62,593 bases of DNA, from NCBI GenBank assembly GCA_913063035.1, contig CAJXYS010000016.1, forward strand, positions 1 to 62,593. The letters run 5' to 3'. Below, piece after piece: positions 9,337 through 19,606 of this stretch. The stretch's first letter is position 1. Every line of letters starts with the position of its first letter. Source of the DNA: an uncultured Maritimibacter sp. GTDB lineage: Bacteria > Pseudomonadota > Alphaproteobacteria > Rhodobacterales > Rhodobacteraceae. The translations under genes were made by a program, and so were the position numbers. Under the pieces are notes generated by a model that was not told where the DNA came from, did not search any database, and was given only the letters and a program-made list of their open reading frames with translations.

Positions 9337-11409
9337 ATGGAAACGATCATCCTCTTCGCCCCCCTCGTCGGCGCCATCCTCTGCGGCTTCGGCTGGAAGT
9401 TCATGGGCGAGAAGCCGGCCCAGATCACCGCGACGGCGCTCTTGTTCCTGTCGATGCTGCTCAGCTGGATCGTGTTCCTGGGCTTCGACGGCGAGACCCA
9501 GCAGATCCCGATCCTGCGCTGGGTCGAAAGCGGCACGCTCTCCACCGACTGGGCGATCCGGCTCGACCGGCTGACGGCGACCATGCTGATCGTGGTCACC
9601 ACGGTGTCGGCGCTGGTCCATCTCTACAGCTTCGGCTACATGGCCCATGACGAGAATTTCCGCGACGACGAGTCCTACCGGCCGCGGTTCTTCGCCTATC
9701 TCTCCTTCTTCACCTTCGCCATGCTGATGCTGGTGACGGCCGACAACCTGCTGCAGATGTTCTTCGGCTGGGAAGGCGTCGGCCTCGCCTCCTACCTGCT
9801 GATCGGCTTTTACTATCGCAAGCCCACGGCCAATGCGGCGGCGATGAAGGCCTTCATCGTCAACAGGGTGGGCGACTTCGGTTTCGCGCTCGGCATCTTC
9901 GGGCTTTTCTTCCTGGTCGACAGCGTCAATTTCTCCGACGTCTTCGCCGCCGCGCCGGAACTGGCCGAGACCTCGCTCACCTTCCTGTGGATGGAGCTGA
10001 ACGCGGCCAACCTGATCGCCTTCCTGCTGTTCGTCGGCGCCATGGGCAAGTCGGCCCAGCTTATCCTGCACACATGGCTGCCGGACGCGATGGAAGGTCC
10101 GACCCCGGTCTCGGCGCTGATCCACGCCGCGACCATGGTGACGGCGGGGGTGTTCCTCGTCTGCCGCATGTCGCCCGTCTTCGAGTTCGCGCCGGAGGCC
10201 AAAACCTTCGTCGTCTATCTCGGCGCGACCACGGCCTTTTTCGCGGCCAGCGTCGGGCTGGTGCAGAACGACATCAAGCGTGTCATCGCCTATTCGACCT
10301 GTTCGCAGCTCGGCTACATGTTCGTGGCGGCGGGCGTCGGGGTCTACTCGGTCGCCATGTTCCACCTGCTGACCCACGCCTTCTTCAAGGCGATGCTGTT
10401 CCTCGGCGCTGGCTCGGTGATCCACGGGATGCATCACGAGCAGGACATGCGCCACTACGGCGGGCTGCGGAAGAAGTTCCCCTATACCTTCTGGGCGATG
10501 CTGATCGGCACGCTGGCCATCACCGGGGTCGGCATCCCGCTGACCGGGTGGATCGGCTTTGCCGGCTTCGCCTCGAAGGATGCCGTGATCGAGAGCGCCT
10601 ATGCCGGCACCGCGGGGGGGTATGCCTTCTGGATGCTGGTAATCGCGGCGCTGATGACGAGCTTCTATTCCTGGCGGCTGATGTTCCTGACCTTCTGGGG
10701 CAAGCCGCGCGGCGACAAGCACACCCATGAACACGCCCATGAAAGCCCGACGGTGATGCTGATCCCGCTGGGCGTGCTGGCCATCGGCGCGATCTTCGCC
10801 GGCGCGATCTGGTATGGCAGCTTCTTCGGCAAGACCAACGAGGTCGTGAAGTTCTTCGGCGGCAATTACGGCAAGCCGGCCGAGGAGCTGGTCGAGGCCG
10901 TGGCCGAGCGCAGCCCCAAAGCATCGGAGCTGCACTACGTGATGGAAAGCGCGCCGGGCGAGGCGGCGATCTACATCGCGCCGGAGAACACCATCCTGCA
11001 CGAGGCGCATTACGTGCCGACCTGGGTCAAGCTTTCGCCCTTCGTCGCGATGCTGCTGGGGCTGGGCGTGGCCTACCTGTTCTACATCGTGAACCCGGCG
11101 CTGCCGGCGCGGCTGGCTGAAAACCAGCGCCCGCTCTATCTCTTCCTGCTCAACAAGTGGTATTTCGACGAGCTTTACGACGTCGTCTTCGTGCGGGGCG
11201 CGAAGTGGCTCGGCCGGTTCTTCTGGAAGCGGGGAGACGGCGACGTGATCGACGGCTCGATCAACGGCGTGGCGATGGGCATCGTGCCCTTCTTCGCGCG
11301 GCTCAGCCACCGCATGCAGTCCGGATACATCTTCACCTACGCATTCGCCATGGTGCTGGGCCTCGTGGTCCTTGTCACCTGGATCACCATCAGCGGGGGC
11401 GCGAACTGA
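9337..11409 (+). CDS. nuoL: NADH-quinone oxidoreductase subunit L
   Basis: NuoL (ND5) is the distal antiporter-like proton-pumping subunit. The 690-residue protein has many transmembrane helices; [20 protein letters not shown] and [20 protein letters not shown] are signature segments, and a long lateral-helix region plus terminal helix ends the protein. A His-rich loop ([13 protein letters not shown], near 10718) lies between later helices. The last base of its stop is the first base of the nuoM ATG (TGATG), suggesting tight coupling. Confidence 0.97.
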   Translation: METIILFAPLVGAILCGFGWKFMGEKPAQITATALLFLSMLLSWIVFLGFDGETQQIPILRWVESGTLSTDWAIRLDRLTATMLIVVTTVSALVHLYSFGYMAHDENFRDDESYRPRFFAYLSFFTFAMLMLVTADNLLQMFFGWEGVGLASYLLIGFYYRKPTANAAAMKAFIVNRVGDFGFALGIFGLFFLVDSVNFSDVFAAAPELAETSLTFLWMELNAANLIAFLLFVGAMGKSAQLILHTWLPDAMEGPTPVSALIHAATMVTAGVFLVCRMSPVFEFAPEAKTFVVYLGATTAFFAASVGLVQNDIKRVIAYSTCSQLGYMFVAAGVGVYSVAMFHLLTHAFFKAMLFLGAGSVIHGMHHEQDMRHYGGLRKKFPYTFWAMLIGTLAITGVGIPLTGWIGFAGFASKDAVIESAYAGTAGGYAFWMLVIAALMTSFYSWRLMFLTFWGKPRGDKHTHEHAHESPTVMLIPLGVLAIGAIFAGAIWYGSFFGKTNEVVKFFGGNYGKPAEELVEAVAERSPKASELHYVMESAPGEAAIYIAPENTILHEAHYVPTWVKLSPFVAMLLGLGVAYLFYIVNPALPARLAENQRPLYLFLLNKWYFDELYDVVFVRGAKWLGRFFWKRGDGDVIDGSINGVAMGIVPFFARLSHRMQSGYIFTYAFAMVLGLVVLVTWITISGGAN

Positions 11410-12947
11410 TGGATAACGTGCTTTCGATCATCACCTTCATCCCGCTGATCGCGGCCGTCATCCTGGCGGCGCTTCTGCGGGGCGACGACGCGGCGGCACA
11501 GCGCAACGCCAAGTGGCTGGCGCTGGTGGCGACGACGGCGACCTTCCTCGTCTCGCTCTTCGTCTATGCCGCGTTCGACCCCGCCGATACCGGTTTCCAG
11601 TTCGTGGAAGAGCGCGACTGGCTGCTCGGGCTCAGCTACAAGATGGGCGTCGACGGGATCAGCGTGCTCTTCGTGCTGCTGACCACCTTCCTGATGCCGC
11701 TGGTGATCGCCTCGGCCTGGAACGTGACCGAGCGGGTCAAGGAATACATGATCGCCTTCCTGGTGCTCGAGACGCTGATGCTCGGCGTGTTCATGGCGCT
11801 GGACCTGGTGCTGTTCTACCTCTTCTTCGAGGCGGGCCTCATCCCGATGTTCCTGATCATCGGGATCTGGGGCGGCAAGAACCGCATCTACGCGGCCTTC
11901 AAGTTCTTCCTCTACACGCTCCTCGGTTCGGTCCTGATGCTCGTGGCGATGATCGCCATGTGGATGGATGCCGGCACCACCGATATCCCGACGCTGCTCA
12001 CCCATGAATTCTCCTCCGGGCCGATCACGCTGCTGGGCTGGCAGATCGCCGGCGGCTTGCAGACGCTGATGTTCCTGGCCTTCTTCGCCAGCTTTGCGGT
12101 GAAAATGCCGATGTGGCCGGTGCATACCTGGCTGCCCGACGCGCATGTGCAGGCGCCGACGGCCGGCTCCGTGGTGCTGGCGGCGATCCTGCTGAAGATG
12201 GGCGGCTACGGCTTCCTGCGCTTCAGCCTGCCGATGTTCCCCGTCGCCTCCGACTTGCTGGCCGATTTCGTGATGTGGCTGTCGGTCATCGCCATCGTCT
12301 ACACCTCTCTGGTGGCGATGATGCAGGACGACATGAAGAAGCTGATCGCCTATTCCTCGGTCGCGCATATGGGCTTCGTGACGATGGGCATCTTCGCGGC
12401 CAACCAGCAGGGCATCGACGGCGCGATCTTCCAGATGATCAGCCACGGCTTCGTCTCGGGCGCGCTCTTCCTGATCGTGGGGGTGATCTACGACCGGATG
12501 CATACCCGCGATATCGAGGCCTATGGCGGGCTGGTGAACCGGATGCCGGCCTATGCGCTGGTCTTCATGCTGTTCACCATGGCCAATGTGGGGCTGCCGG
12601 GCACCAGCGGCTTCGTGGGCGAGTTCCTGACGATGATGGGCGCCTTCCAGGCCAATACCTGGATCGCCTTCGTCGCGGCCACCGGCGTGATCTTCTCGGC
12701 GGCCTATGCGCTCTGGCTTTACCGGCGCGTGGTGTTCGGGGACCTGATCAAGGAAAGCCTGAAGTCGATCACCGACATGACCCCGCGGGAACGCTGGATC
12801 TTCGCGCCGCTGGTGGCGATGACGCTGCTGCTCGGCGTCTATCCGAGCCTGATCCTCGACGTCACCGGCCCGTCTGTGAGCGCGCTCATCTCCGGGTACG
12901 AGACCGCACTGCTCGAGGCTGGCGACGTGCAGCTGGCCGGCAATTAA
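11409..12947 (+). CDS. nuoM: NADH-quinone oxidoreductase subunit M
   Basis: NuoM (ND4) is the central antiporter-like pump subunit. The 512-residue protein shows the TM5 Glu in [20 protein letters not shown], the TM7 Lys segment [20 protein letters not shown], and [16 protein letters not shown]. The ATG overlaps the nuoL stop. The length is normal. Confidence 0.97.
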   Translation: MDNVLSIITFIPLIAAVILAALLRGDDAAAQRNAKWLALVATTATFLVSLFVYAAFDPADTGFQFVEERDWLLGLSYKMGVDGISVLFVLLTTFLMPLVIASAWNVTERVKEYMIAFLVLETLMLGVFMALDLVLFYLFFEAGLIPMFLIIGIWGGKNRIYAAFKFFLYTLLGSVLMLVAMIAMWMDAGTTDIPTLLTHEFSSGPITLLGWQIAGGLQTLMFLAFFASFAVKMPMWPVHTWLPDAHVQAPTAGSVVLAAILLKMGGYGFLRFSLPMFPVASDLLADFVMWLSVIAIVYTSLVAMMQDDMKKLIAYSSVAHMGFVTMGIFAANQQGIDGAIFQMISHGFVSGALFLIVGVIYDRMHTRDIEAYGGLVNRMPAYALVFMLFTMANVGLPGTSGFVGEFLTMMGAFQANTWIAFVAATGVIFSAAYALWLYRRVVFGDLIKESLKSITDMTPRERWIFAPLVAMTLLLGVYPSLILDVTGPSVSALISGYETALLEAGDVQLAGN

Positions 12948-12959
12948 GGGAACCGCCTG

Positions 12960-14396
12960 ATGATTGGTACCTATCTTTCCGTCGTCCTGCCCGAGCTGGT
13001 CCTGGCCGTCTATGCCATGGCCGCGCTGATGTACGGGGTCTATACCGGCAAGGACCGCGAGGCGCCGCTGCTGATCTGGCTGACCGCGGCCGTCATGGTC
13101 GGGCTGGGTTTCTGGATCGGGCTGGCCCCCGCCGGCACCGAAACCGCCTTCGGCGGCTCCTTCATCGATGACGGCTTCGCGCGGTTCGCCAAGGTGACGA
13201 TGCTGATCGCCGCCGCGATCGTCCTGCTGATGAGCCAGGATTTCATGGCGCGTCACGGTTTTCTACGCTTCGAGTACCCGGTACTCGTGGCGCTGGCGAC
13301 GCTCGGCATGATGATGATGGTGTCGGCCAACGACCTGATGGCGCTCTATGTGGGGCTCGAGCTGCAGTCCCTGGCGCTGTATGTCGTGGCGTCGATGCGC
13401 CGCGATTCCGCCCGCTCCACCGAGGCGGGCCTCAAGTATTTCGTGCTTGGCGCGCTCAGCTCGGGGCTTCTGCTCTACGGGGCGTCGCTGACCTACGGCT
13501 TCGCGGGCACGACCCTGTTCTCCGGCATCGTCGAGGCCGCCAGCGGCGGCATGTCGTTGGGCCTGCTCTTCGGGCTGGTCTTCATCGTCACCGGGCTGGC
13601 CTTCAAGGTCTCCGCGGTGCCCTTCCACATGTGGACCCCCGATGTCTACGAGGGGGCGCCGACCCCGGTCACGGCCTTCTTCGCCACCGCGCCCAAGGTG
13701 GCCGCGGCGGTGCTCTTTGCCCGGGTTGCGCATTCCGCCTTCGGCTCGGCCGTCGACGACTGGAGCCAGATCGTCGCGCTCCTGTCGGTGCTGTCGATGT
13801 TCCTCGGCTCCATCGCCGCGATCGGCCAGACCGACATCAAGCGGCTGATGGCCTATTCCTCGATCGCGCATATGGGGTTCGCGCTGATGGGGCTGGCCGC
13901 GGGCACCGTGGGCGGCGTGCAGGCGCTGCTGATCTACCTCGCGATCTACGTGACCATGAACATCGGCACCTTCGCCTTCATCCTGTCGATGAAGCGCGAC
14001 GGCGAGCCGGTAACCGAGATCGCGTCGCTCAGCCTCTATTCCCGGGCGGAGCCGCTCAAGGCGCTGGCGATGCTGGTGCTGCTGTTCTCGCTGGCCGGGA
14101 TCCCGCCGCTGGTGGGGTTCTTCGGCAAGTTCTACGTCCTCAAGGCCGCGGTCGAGGCCGACATGGCTTGGTTGGCCATTGCCGGCGTGATCGCCACCGT
14201 GATCGGCGCCTTCTACTACCTGCGGATCGTCTACCTGATGTATTTCGGCGAACCGCGCGAGGCCCTGGACAGTTCCATGCCGGCGGTGCAGTGGGTGGCG
14301 CTGATGGCCTCGGCCGCGATCATGGTCGTCGGTGTCGTCAACCTCTTCGGGATCGAGGGCCTCGCCGCCGCCGCCGCCGAAACGCTCGTCCGCTAG
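12960..14396 (+). CDS. nuoN: NADH-quinone oxidoreductase subunit N
   Basis: NuoN (ND2) is the proximal antiporter-like pump subunit. The 478-residue protein carries [40 protein letters not shown] and [16 protein letters not shown], the hallmark helices of this family. It is the last nuo gene. Its TAG stop abuts the ATG of birA with no spacer, so biotin ligase is probably translated from the same message. Confidence 0.97.
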   Translation: MIGTYLSVVLPELVLAVYAMAALMYGVYTGKDREAPLLIWLTAAVMVGLGFWIGLAPAGTETAFGGSFIDDGFARFAKVTMLIAAAIVLLMSQDFMARHGFLRFEYPVLVALATLGMMMMVSANDLMALYVGLELQSLALYVVASMRRDSARSTEAGLKYFVLGALSSGLLLYGASLTYGFAGTTLFSGIVEAASGGMSLGLLFGLVFIVTGLAFKVSAVPFHMWTPDVYEGAPTPVTAFFATAPKVAAAVLFARVAHSAFGSAVDDWSQIVALLSVLSMFLGSIAAIGQTDIKRLMAYSSIAHMGFALMGLAAGTVGGVQALLIYLAIYVTMNIGTFAFILSMKRDGEPVTEIASLSLYSRAEPLKALAMLVLLFSLAGIPPLVGFFGKFYVLKAAVEADMAWLAIAGVIATVIGAFYYLRIVYLMYFGEPREALDSSMPAVQWVALMASAAIMVVGVVNLFGIEGLAAAAAETLVR

Positions 14397-15146
14397 ATGG
14401 GCGATTGGCCCGAGGGTGTCGATCGCCGGGTTCTGGAGAGCGTCGACAGCACCAATGCCGAGGCCGCCCGCATCGCGCCGGGCCTGGCCGGACCCTGCTG
14501 GATCATGGCGCTGCGCCAGACCGCGGCGCGCGGGCGCCGGGGGCGGGCCTGGGCCAACCCGCAGGGCAATTTCGCGGCCACGCTGGTCCTGCGACCAACC
14601 GAACCTCCGGCACAGGCCGCGCTGCGCAGTTTCGTCGCCGCGCTGGCGTTGCGCGATGCGCTGGTGACGCTGACCGGCCAGGAGGCGGCGTTCCGGCTGA
14701 AATGGCCCAACGACGTGCTGGTCAACGGCGGCAAGCTTGCCGGCATCCTGCTGGAAAGCGCGGGGCAGGGCGGCGGCATGGCACATCTCGCCATCGGCAT
14801 CGGCGTGAACCTCGCCCGGGCGCCGGCGGCCGCGCTGCTGGGCCCCGAGGCCGTGCCGCCGGCCAGCCTGGCCGCGGAAACCGGGGTGAGTGTCACGCCG
14901 CTGCAGTTCCTCGAGACGCTGGCGCCGGCCTATGATCGCCGCGAACGCCAGTTCGTAACCTACGGCTTCGCGCCGATCCGGACCGCGTGGCTGGCGCATG
15001 CCGCCAGGCTGGGCGCGCCCGTGACCGCCCGGACCGGCCGCGAGACGCTGACCGGAACCTTCGAGACGGTGGACGAGACCGGCAATCTTCTTCTAAAGAC
15101 GGGCGATGGCCGCAGGGCGATCCCCGCGGCAGACGTTTTTTTCTGA
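14397..15146 (+). CDS. birA: Biotin--[acetyl-CoA-carboxylase] ligase, without DNA-binding domain
   Basis: The enzyme makes biotinyl-AMP and attaches biotin to the carboxyl carrier protein. Motifs are VDSTNAEAAR, the adenylate-binding GRRGRAWANPQGNF (canonical GRGRxGRxW region) and KWPNDVLVNGGKLAGILLE, followed by a C-terminal SH3-like part. The 249-residue protein begins directly in the catalytic domain. The N-terminal winged helix that makes E. coli BirA a repressor is absent, so this is a ligase only. The linkage nuoN-birA-coaX-rnj is common in Rhodobacterales as far as I recall. Confidence 0.94.
   Translation: MGDWPEGVDRRVLESVDSTNAEAARIAPGLAGPCWIMALRQTAARGRRGRAWANPQGNFAATLVLRPTEPPAQAALRSFVAALALRDALVTLTGQEAAFRLKWPNDVLVNGGKLAGILLESAGQGGGMAHLAIGIGVNLARAPAAALLGPEAVPPASLAAETGVSVTPLQFLETLAPAYDRRERQFVTYGFAPIRTAWLAHAARLGAPVTARTGRETLTGTFETVDETGNLLLKTGDGRRAIPAADVFF
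15109..15142 (+). terminator. Terminator-like hairpin inside the birA 3' end
   Basis: Bases 15109-15117 and 15122-15130 pair in 8 of 9 positions (gccgcaggg with ccccgcggc, loop cgat). After agacg comes a run of seven T (15136-15142). The structure overlaps the last birA codons. The 5-base gap before the T-run weakens it as an intrinsic terminator, but it could cut transcription between the nuo-birA part and coaX-rnj. Confidence 0.35.
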
Positions 15147-15159
15147 CAGGGTCAGGCCC

Positions 15160-15939
15160 ATGCTTCTGGCGATCGACTGCGGCAACACCAACACGGTCTT
15201 CTCGATCTGGGACGGCGCGCGCTTCCTGTGCACGCTGCGCACCTCGACCGAGCATCAGCGGACCGCCGACCAGTATTACGTGTGGCTCTCGACGCTGCTG
15301 ACCCATCACGGCATCCCGATGAACATCGACGAGGTGATCATCTCGTCGACCGTGCCGCGGGTGGTCTTCAACCTGCGGGTTCTCTGCAACCGGTATTTCG
15401 ACTGCCGGCCGCTGGTCGTCGGCAAGGAGGAGTGTCTCCTGCCGGCCGCGCCGCGGGTCGATGCCGGTACCCAGGTGGGGCCGGACCGGCTGGTCAACAC
15501 CGCCGGCGCCTTCGACCGCCATGGCGGCGACCTGGTCGTGGTCGATTTCGGCACCGCCACGACCTTCGACGTGGTCGCCCATGACGGCGCCTATGTCGGC
15601 GGCGTCATCGCGCCGGGCGTCAATCTCAGCCTCGAGGCGCTGCACGCCTCGGCGGCGGCGCTGCCCCATGTGGACGTCACCAAGCCGCAGGCGGTGATCG
15701 GCACCAACACGGTGGCCTGCATGCAGTCCGGCGTCTTCTGGGGCTATGTTGGATTGGTGCGCGGGGTCTGTGACCGCATCCGCGCCGAATACGAGACCCC
15801 GATGCGGATCATCGGGACCGGTGGGCTGGCCTCTCTTTTCGCGCAGGGCGACGTGCTCTTCGACGCGATCGAGGACGACCTGACGATGCATGGCCTGACG
15901 GTCATCCACGCTTTCAACAAGGAACACGGCAACGCATGA
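15160..15939 (+). CDS. coaX: Type III pantothenate kinase
   Basis: CoaX phosphorylates pantothenate, the first step of coenzyme A synthesis. It belongs to the ASKHA fold. Motifs are LLAIDCGNTNTVFSIWDG (phosphate 1), GPDRLVNTAGAF and VVDFGTATTFDVV (phosphate 2), and IGTGGLASL near the end. I chose the ATG at 15160, which starts exactly at MLLAIDCGNTN and gives 259 residues. Its stop overlaps the rnj start (ATGA). Confidence 0.95.
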   Translation: MLLAIDCGNTNTVFSIWDGARFLCTLRTSTEHQRTADQYYVWLSTLLTHHGIPMNIDEVIISSTVPRVVFNLRVLCNRYFDCRPLVVGKEECLLPAAPRVDAGTQVGPDRLVNTAGAFDRHGGDLVVVDFGTATTFDVVAHDGAYVGGVIAPGVNLSLEALHASAAALPHVDVTKPQAVIGTNTVACMQSGVFWGYVGLVRGVCDRIRAEYETPMRIIGTGGLASLFAQGDVLFDAIEDDLTMHGLTVIHAFNKEHGNA

Positions 15940-17606
15940 GCAGTGACAGAGTGATCTACCTCCCCCTCGGCGGCGCCGGGGAAATCGGCATGAACATGTA
16001 TCTCTACGGCTATGGGCCGAAGGGAAAGGAACGGTTCATCATCGTCGATACCGGCGTCACCTTTCCGAACATGGAAACCTCGCCCGGCGTCGACCTGATC
16101 ATGCCGGATATCGACTGGATCGCGGCGCGCCGCGACCGCCTGGACGCGATCTTCATCACCCACGCGCATGAGGATCATGTCGGCGCCATCGGGCTCTTGT
16201 GGGACCGGCTGCGCGCGCCGGTCTATGCGCGTCGCTTCACCGGCACGCTGGCGCAGATGAAGATGGAGGAACGCGGCCGGAACCCCGACGATGTCCGGAT
16301 CGTCAAGCCCTTCCCCGAGACGGTCGAGGCGGGTCCCTTCAGCGTCAGCTTCCTGCCGGTGTCGCACTCGATCCCCGAGACCTCGGCGCTGGTGATCGAG
16401 ACACCGAAGGGCAAGCTGATCCATACCGGCGACTTCAAGCTCGACCCGACGCCGCGCGTGGGCGAGCCCTGGGATCCCGCGCTCTGGCAAGAGGCGGCGA
16501 AAGGCGGGGTCCAGGCCTTGATCTGCGACTCCACCAATGTCTTCAACACCCATGCCGGCCGGTCCGAAGAGACGCTGACCGAAAGCCTCCGCGACCTCGT
16601 CGCCGATGCGCCGGGCATGGTCGTGGTCACGACCTTCGCGTCCAACGTGGCGCGGGTGAAGACCCTGGCCGAGGCCGGGCGATCCGCCGGCCGCTCGGTG
16701 GTGCTGCTGGGCCGGGCCATGCGCCGCATGGTGTCCACCGCCGAGGAAACCGGCGTGCTGAAGGGCTTTCCGCCGACGATCTCGCCCGAGGACGCGCAGG
16801 ACCTGCCGCGCGAGAACCTGATGCTGATCGTCACCGGCAGCCAGGGCGAGCGTCGCGCGGCCTCGGCGCAGCTGGCCAATGGCCGCTACATGGGTCTGCA
16901 GATGAAGGCCGGCGACATGTTCCTGTTCTCCTCCAAGACCATCCCGGGCAACGAGGTCGGCGTCGGCCGCATCGTCAACGCCTTCTCCGAGATGGATGTC
17001 GACGTGGTCGAGGACGACGATCGCTACCACGTCTCGGGTCATGCCAACGGCCCGGACCTGGAGGCGATGCACGACCTGGTGAAGCCCCGGATGGTCATCC
17101 CGATGCATGGCGAGCATCGCCACCTGCGCGAGCATGTCCGCCTGGCCGAGTCCCGCGGCATCGCCGCCGCGATCGCGGTGAACGGCACCATGCTGGATCT
17201 CACCGGCGACCGCCCCAGGGTCATCGACAACATCGAGGCCGGGCGCACCTATCTCGACGGCAACGTCCTGATCGGGGCGATGGACGGCATCGTCCGCGAC
17301 CGTATCCGCATGGCGCTCAACGGGCATGTCACGGTCGGCGTGATCGTGGACGAGGACGACGAGGTTCTGGAAGATGCCTGGGTGGAGCTGATGGGCCTGC
17401 CCGAGACCGGCGCCAGCGGCGCCCCGCTGGTCGAGGCGGTCGAGGATGCCGTGGGCGACGTGCTGGCCCGGGCCGACACGCGGACGGTGATGGATGACGA
17501 CAAACTGGAGAAGCTGGTCCACCGCGCCGCCCGGATGGCGGTGAACGAGGTTCTGGGCAAGAAACCCGAGGTCACGGTGCTGATCAGCCGGCTGGTCGCC
17601 CAGTAG
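15936..17606 (+). CDS. rnj: Ribonuclease J
   Basis: RNase J is a metallo-beta-lactamase/beta-CASP nuclease with endo- and 5'-exonuclease activity in mRNA decay and rRNA maturation. The zinc motif HAHEDH (76-81) is intact, with VSHSIPETSALVI and HTGDFKLDPTP as further metal/beta-CASP signatures, and the C-terminal segment KPRMVIPMHGEHRHLREH supplies later motifs. The 556-residue length is typical. The start overlaps the coaX stop, so it is probably translated with that gene. Confidence 0.96.
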   Translation: MSSDRVIYLPLGGAGEIGMNMYLYGYGPKGKERFIIVDTGVTFPNMETSPGVDLIMPDIDWIAARRDRLDAIFITHAHEDHVGAIGLLWDRLRAPVYARRFTGTLAQMKMEERGRNPDDVRIVKPFPETVEAGPFSVSFLPVSHSIPETSALVIETPKGKLIHTGDFKLDPTPRVGEPWDPALWQEAAKGGVQALICDSTNVFNTHAGRSEETLTESLRDLVADAPGMVVVTTFASNVARVKTLAEAGRSAGRSVVLLGRAMRRMVSTAEETGVLKGFPPTISPEDAQDLPRENLMLIVTGSQGERRAASAQLANGRYMGLQMKAGDMFLFSSKTIPGNEVGVGRIVNAFSEMDVDVVEDDDRYHVSGHANGPDLEAMHDLVKPRMVIPMHGEHRHLREHVRLAESRGIAAAIAVNGTMLDLTGDRPRVIDNIEAGRTYLDGNVLIGAMDGIVRDRIRMALNGHVTVGVIVDEDDEVLEDAWVELMGLPETGASGAPLVEAVEDAVGDVLARADTRTVMDDDKLEKLVHRAARMAVNEVLGKKPEVTVLISRLVAQ

Positions 17607-17610
17607 CGGC

Positions 17611-17626
17611 GACCGGCGGGCCGGTC
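17611..17626. terminator. Hairpin in the rnj/rhlE convergent gap
   Basis: A perfect 6-bp stem gaccgg/ccggtc with loop cggg lies 4 bases after the rnj stop. A second hairpin, ggcgggc/gcccgcc with loop cgtca (17659-17677), spans the end of the opposing helicase gene so that its stop codon overlaps the loop. Neither has a T-run. They could act as 3' stabilisers or weak bidirectional terminators. Confidence 0.4.
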
Positions 17627-17667
17627 CGGGCGAGACCCCGGGCCAGCCAGCCGGGCAGGGCGGGCCG

Positions 17668-19164
17668 TCAGCCCGCCATGCGTTCCTCGAAGCTCATGGC
17701 GATGAAGCTCGGCAGGTGGTCGCCCATGCCGACGACCTCGTCTTGGCGCCGCTTGTCCTCGCCGCCCTTCTTGCCGCGCCCGCGCGACCTGGCGGCAGGC
17801 TTCGTCTTTTCCTCGGGCTTGGGCTGCGCCTCGGCCTTCGGCGCCGCGTCTTCGGCGGCCGGCGGGGCGGGTTCCGCCTTGGCGGGTGCCGCGGTCTTGG
17901 CGGCAGACCGGCGCGATCGGCGCGCCGGCGGCTTCCCGGGGTCCTCGGCGGCATCGGGCGCGGGCGCCGTGTCCGCGTCCGTTGCCTTCTTGCTGCGCGA
18001 CCGGGTCGGCGCAGGATTGTAGGGGCTTTCCATGCGCGGGATTTCCCGCTGCAGGAGATCCTCGATCGCCTTGAGATACTTCTCGTCGGCCGGCATCGCG
18101 ATGGTCAGGGCGCGCCCCTCGCGCCCGGCGCGGCCCGTGCGGCCGATCCGGTGGACGTAGTCTTCCGAATGGCTCGGAACGTCGAAGTTGAACACGTGGC
18201 TGACCGAGGGCACGTCGAGCCCGCGCGCGGCCACGTCGGAGGCGATCAGCAGCTTGATCTCGCCGTCGCGGAACCCGTCCAGCGTCTTCGTGCGCAGCGA
18301 CTGGTCCAGATCGCCATGGATCGGCGCGGCGTCGTAGCCGTGCTTTTTCAGCGACTTGGCCAGGATATCGACCTCGCTCTTGCGGTTGCAGAAGACGATG
18401 CCGTTCGTCAGCTTCTCGCCTTCCTGGTCGATCAGCGCGCGCAGCACTTCGCGCTTTTCCTTGGCCGCGCGGTCGCGGCGGCTGGGGCTGTACTCGATCA
18501 CGTGCTGGTCGATGGTTTCGGCCGTCGTGGCCTGGCGCGCCACCTCGACCCGCGCAGGGGCGGTGAGGAACTCGTTGGTGATGCGCTCGATCTCCTTGGC
18601 CATGGTGGCCGAGAAGAAGAGCGTCTGCCGCGTGAAGGGAGTCAGTTTGAAGATCCGCTCGATATCGGGGATGAACCCCATGTCGAGCATCCGGTCGGCC
18701 TCGTCCACGACCATGATCTGGACGCCGTTCAGCATCAGCTTGCCGCGTTCGAAATGGTCGAGCAGGCGGCCGGGCGTCGCGATCAGCACGTCGACGCCCC
18801 GGTCGATCAGCTTGTCCTGTTCCTTGAACGAGACCCCCCCGATCAAGAGCGCCTTGGTCAGCTTTGTGTGCCTGGCGTAGGTGTCGAAGTTCTCGGCCAC
18901 CTGCGCGGCAAGCTCCCGCGTCGGCGCCAGCACGAGGCTGCGCGGCATCCGCGCGCGGGCCCGGCCCTTGCCGAGCAGGGTGATCATCGGCAGCACGAAA
19001 CTGGCGGTCTTGCCCGTGCCGGTCTGCGCGATGCCGAGGACGTCGCGGCCCTGCAGCGCATGTGGGATCGCCTGCGCCTGGATCGGCGTGGGTTCCTCAT
19101 AGCCGGCTTCGGCAATGGCTTTCAGGACTTTCGGGTCGAGATCGAGGTCGGTGAATTTGGTCAT
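17668..19164 (-). CDS. rhlE: DEAD-box RNA helicase, RhlE type
   Basis: An ATP-dependent RNA helicase. In order: Q motif (FTDLDLDPKVLKAI with PTPIQ), Walker A AQTGTGKT (46-53), PTRELAAQ, DEAD in MVVDEADRMLD, SAT in FFSATM, and HRIGRTGRAGREG. The C-terminal 110 residues form a Lys/Ala/Pro-rich basic tail (RSRGRGKKGGEDKRR) likely to bind RNA. The ATG at 19164 starts at MTKFTDLD; a frame opening at 19203 would add a non-conserved leader. The gene converges on rnj, and the two products may cooperate in RNA turnover. Two candidate promoters lie upstream. Confidence 0.94.
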   Translation of the reverse strand: MTKFTDLDLDPKVLKAIAEAGYEEPTPIQAQAIPHALQGRDVLGIAQTGTGKTASFVLPMITLLGKGRARARMPRSLVLAPTRELAAQVAENFDTYARHTKLTKALLIGGVSFKEQDKLIDRGVDVLIATPGRLLDHFERGKLMLNGVQIMVVDEADRMLDMGFIPDIERIFKLTPFTRQTLFFSATMAKEIERITNEFLTAPARVEVARQATTAETIDQHVIEYSPSRRDRAAKEKREVLRALIDQEGEKLTNGIVFCNRKSEVDILAKSLKKHGYDAAPIHGDLDQSLRTKTLDGFRDGEIKLLIASDVAARGLDVPSVSHVFNFDVPSHSEDYVHRIGRTGRAGREGRALTIAMPADEKYLKAIEDLLQREIPRMESPYNPAPTRSRSKKATDADTAPAPDAAEDPGKPPARRSRRSAAKTAAPAKAEPAPPAAEDAAPKAEAQPKPEEKTKPAARSRGRGKKGGEDKRRQDEVVGMGDHLPSFIAMSFEERMAG

Positions 19165-19262
19165 GTGTATCCGTCTGGTGCGGCCGGTTTCCGTTTGCCG
19201 CAAGATCGGTGTGGCGCACGTTGAAGAAGCCTAGGGCCCTTGGTGCTGCCGTCGACACCGTT

Positions 19263-19291
19263 TCCCTACGCGAATCGCCGGGACTGGTCAA
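19263..19291 (-). promoter_or_regulatory. Candidate sigma-70 promoter of rhlE (proximal)
   Basis: On the minus strand TTGACC (19291-19286) is followed by exactly 17 bases and TAGGGA (19268-19263). The initiation point would fall near 19256, leaving about a 90-base leader before the rhlE ATG. Confidence 0.5.
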
Positions 19292-19337
19292 CGTGCGGCG
19301 CGGGTTTTTGCGCCATATCGGGCAGTTGCGGCGATTT

Positions 19338-19366
19338 CTCACCCAAAAAAGGGTAGGGTGTGTCAA
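19338..19366 (-). promoter_or_regulatory. Candidate sigma-70 promoter of rhlE (distal)
   Basis: A perfect -35 TTGACA occurs on the minus strand at 19366-19361. The -10 at 17 bases is GGTGAG (19343-19338), a poor match, so this is weaker than the proximal site. It would give a leader of about 165 bases. Confidence 0.35.
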
Positions 19367-19606
19367 CCGGAAGGCGATCTTTCCCATCACCCATGCCAGC
19401 GCAGCGAAGCCGATCCGCGTTGCGGCGCCTTCGCGGCCCGTCAGACCGGGCCCGAGCAGGTGCGCCATCTGCCCGATCCCGAAGGCCGGAAACGGCACCG
19501 GGGCGAAGGGGATCAGCAGCCGCCCCGCGCAGACCACCGCGACGCCGACCCGCCGCAGCGCCGGGGGATGGATGGGACCGCCACCAGCATGGCCGGAGCA
19601 GCCGGC

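Larger units (their letters stand above)
19165..19606 (-). other. 442-bp region upstream of rhlE without a confident gene
   Basis: No convincing gene is seen between the rhlE start and the end of the Hint gene. On the minus strand a frame runs on from the Hint stop with hydrophobic stretches (RLLIPFAPVPFPAFGIG) and reaches into the rhlE coding region, but it lacks a ribosome-binding site and family resemblance. The stretch more likely holds the rhlE promoters and a long 5' leader. Confidence 0.5.

Noticed and set aside
14397-15146. BirA as a transcriptional repressor
   Set aside because: The protein begins in the catalytic domain; the N-terminal winged helix is missing.
19097-19537. A 146-codon minus-strand frame with hydrophobic N-terminus upstream of rhlE
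   Set aside because: It continues the Hint frame past its stop, runs into the rhlE coding region out of frame, and has no ribosome-binding site or family features.
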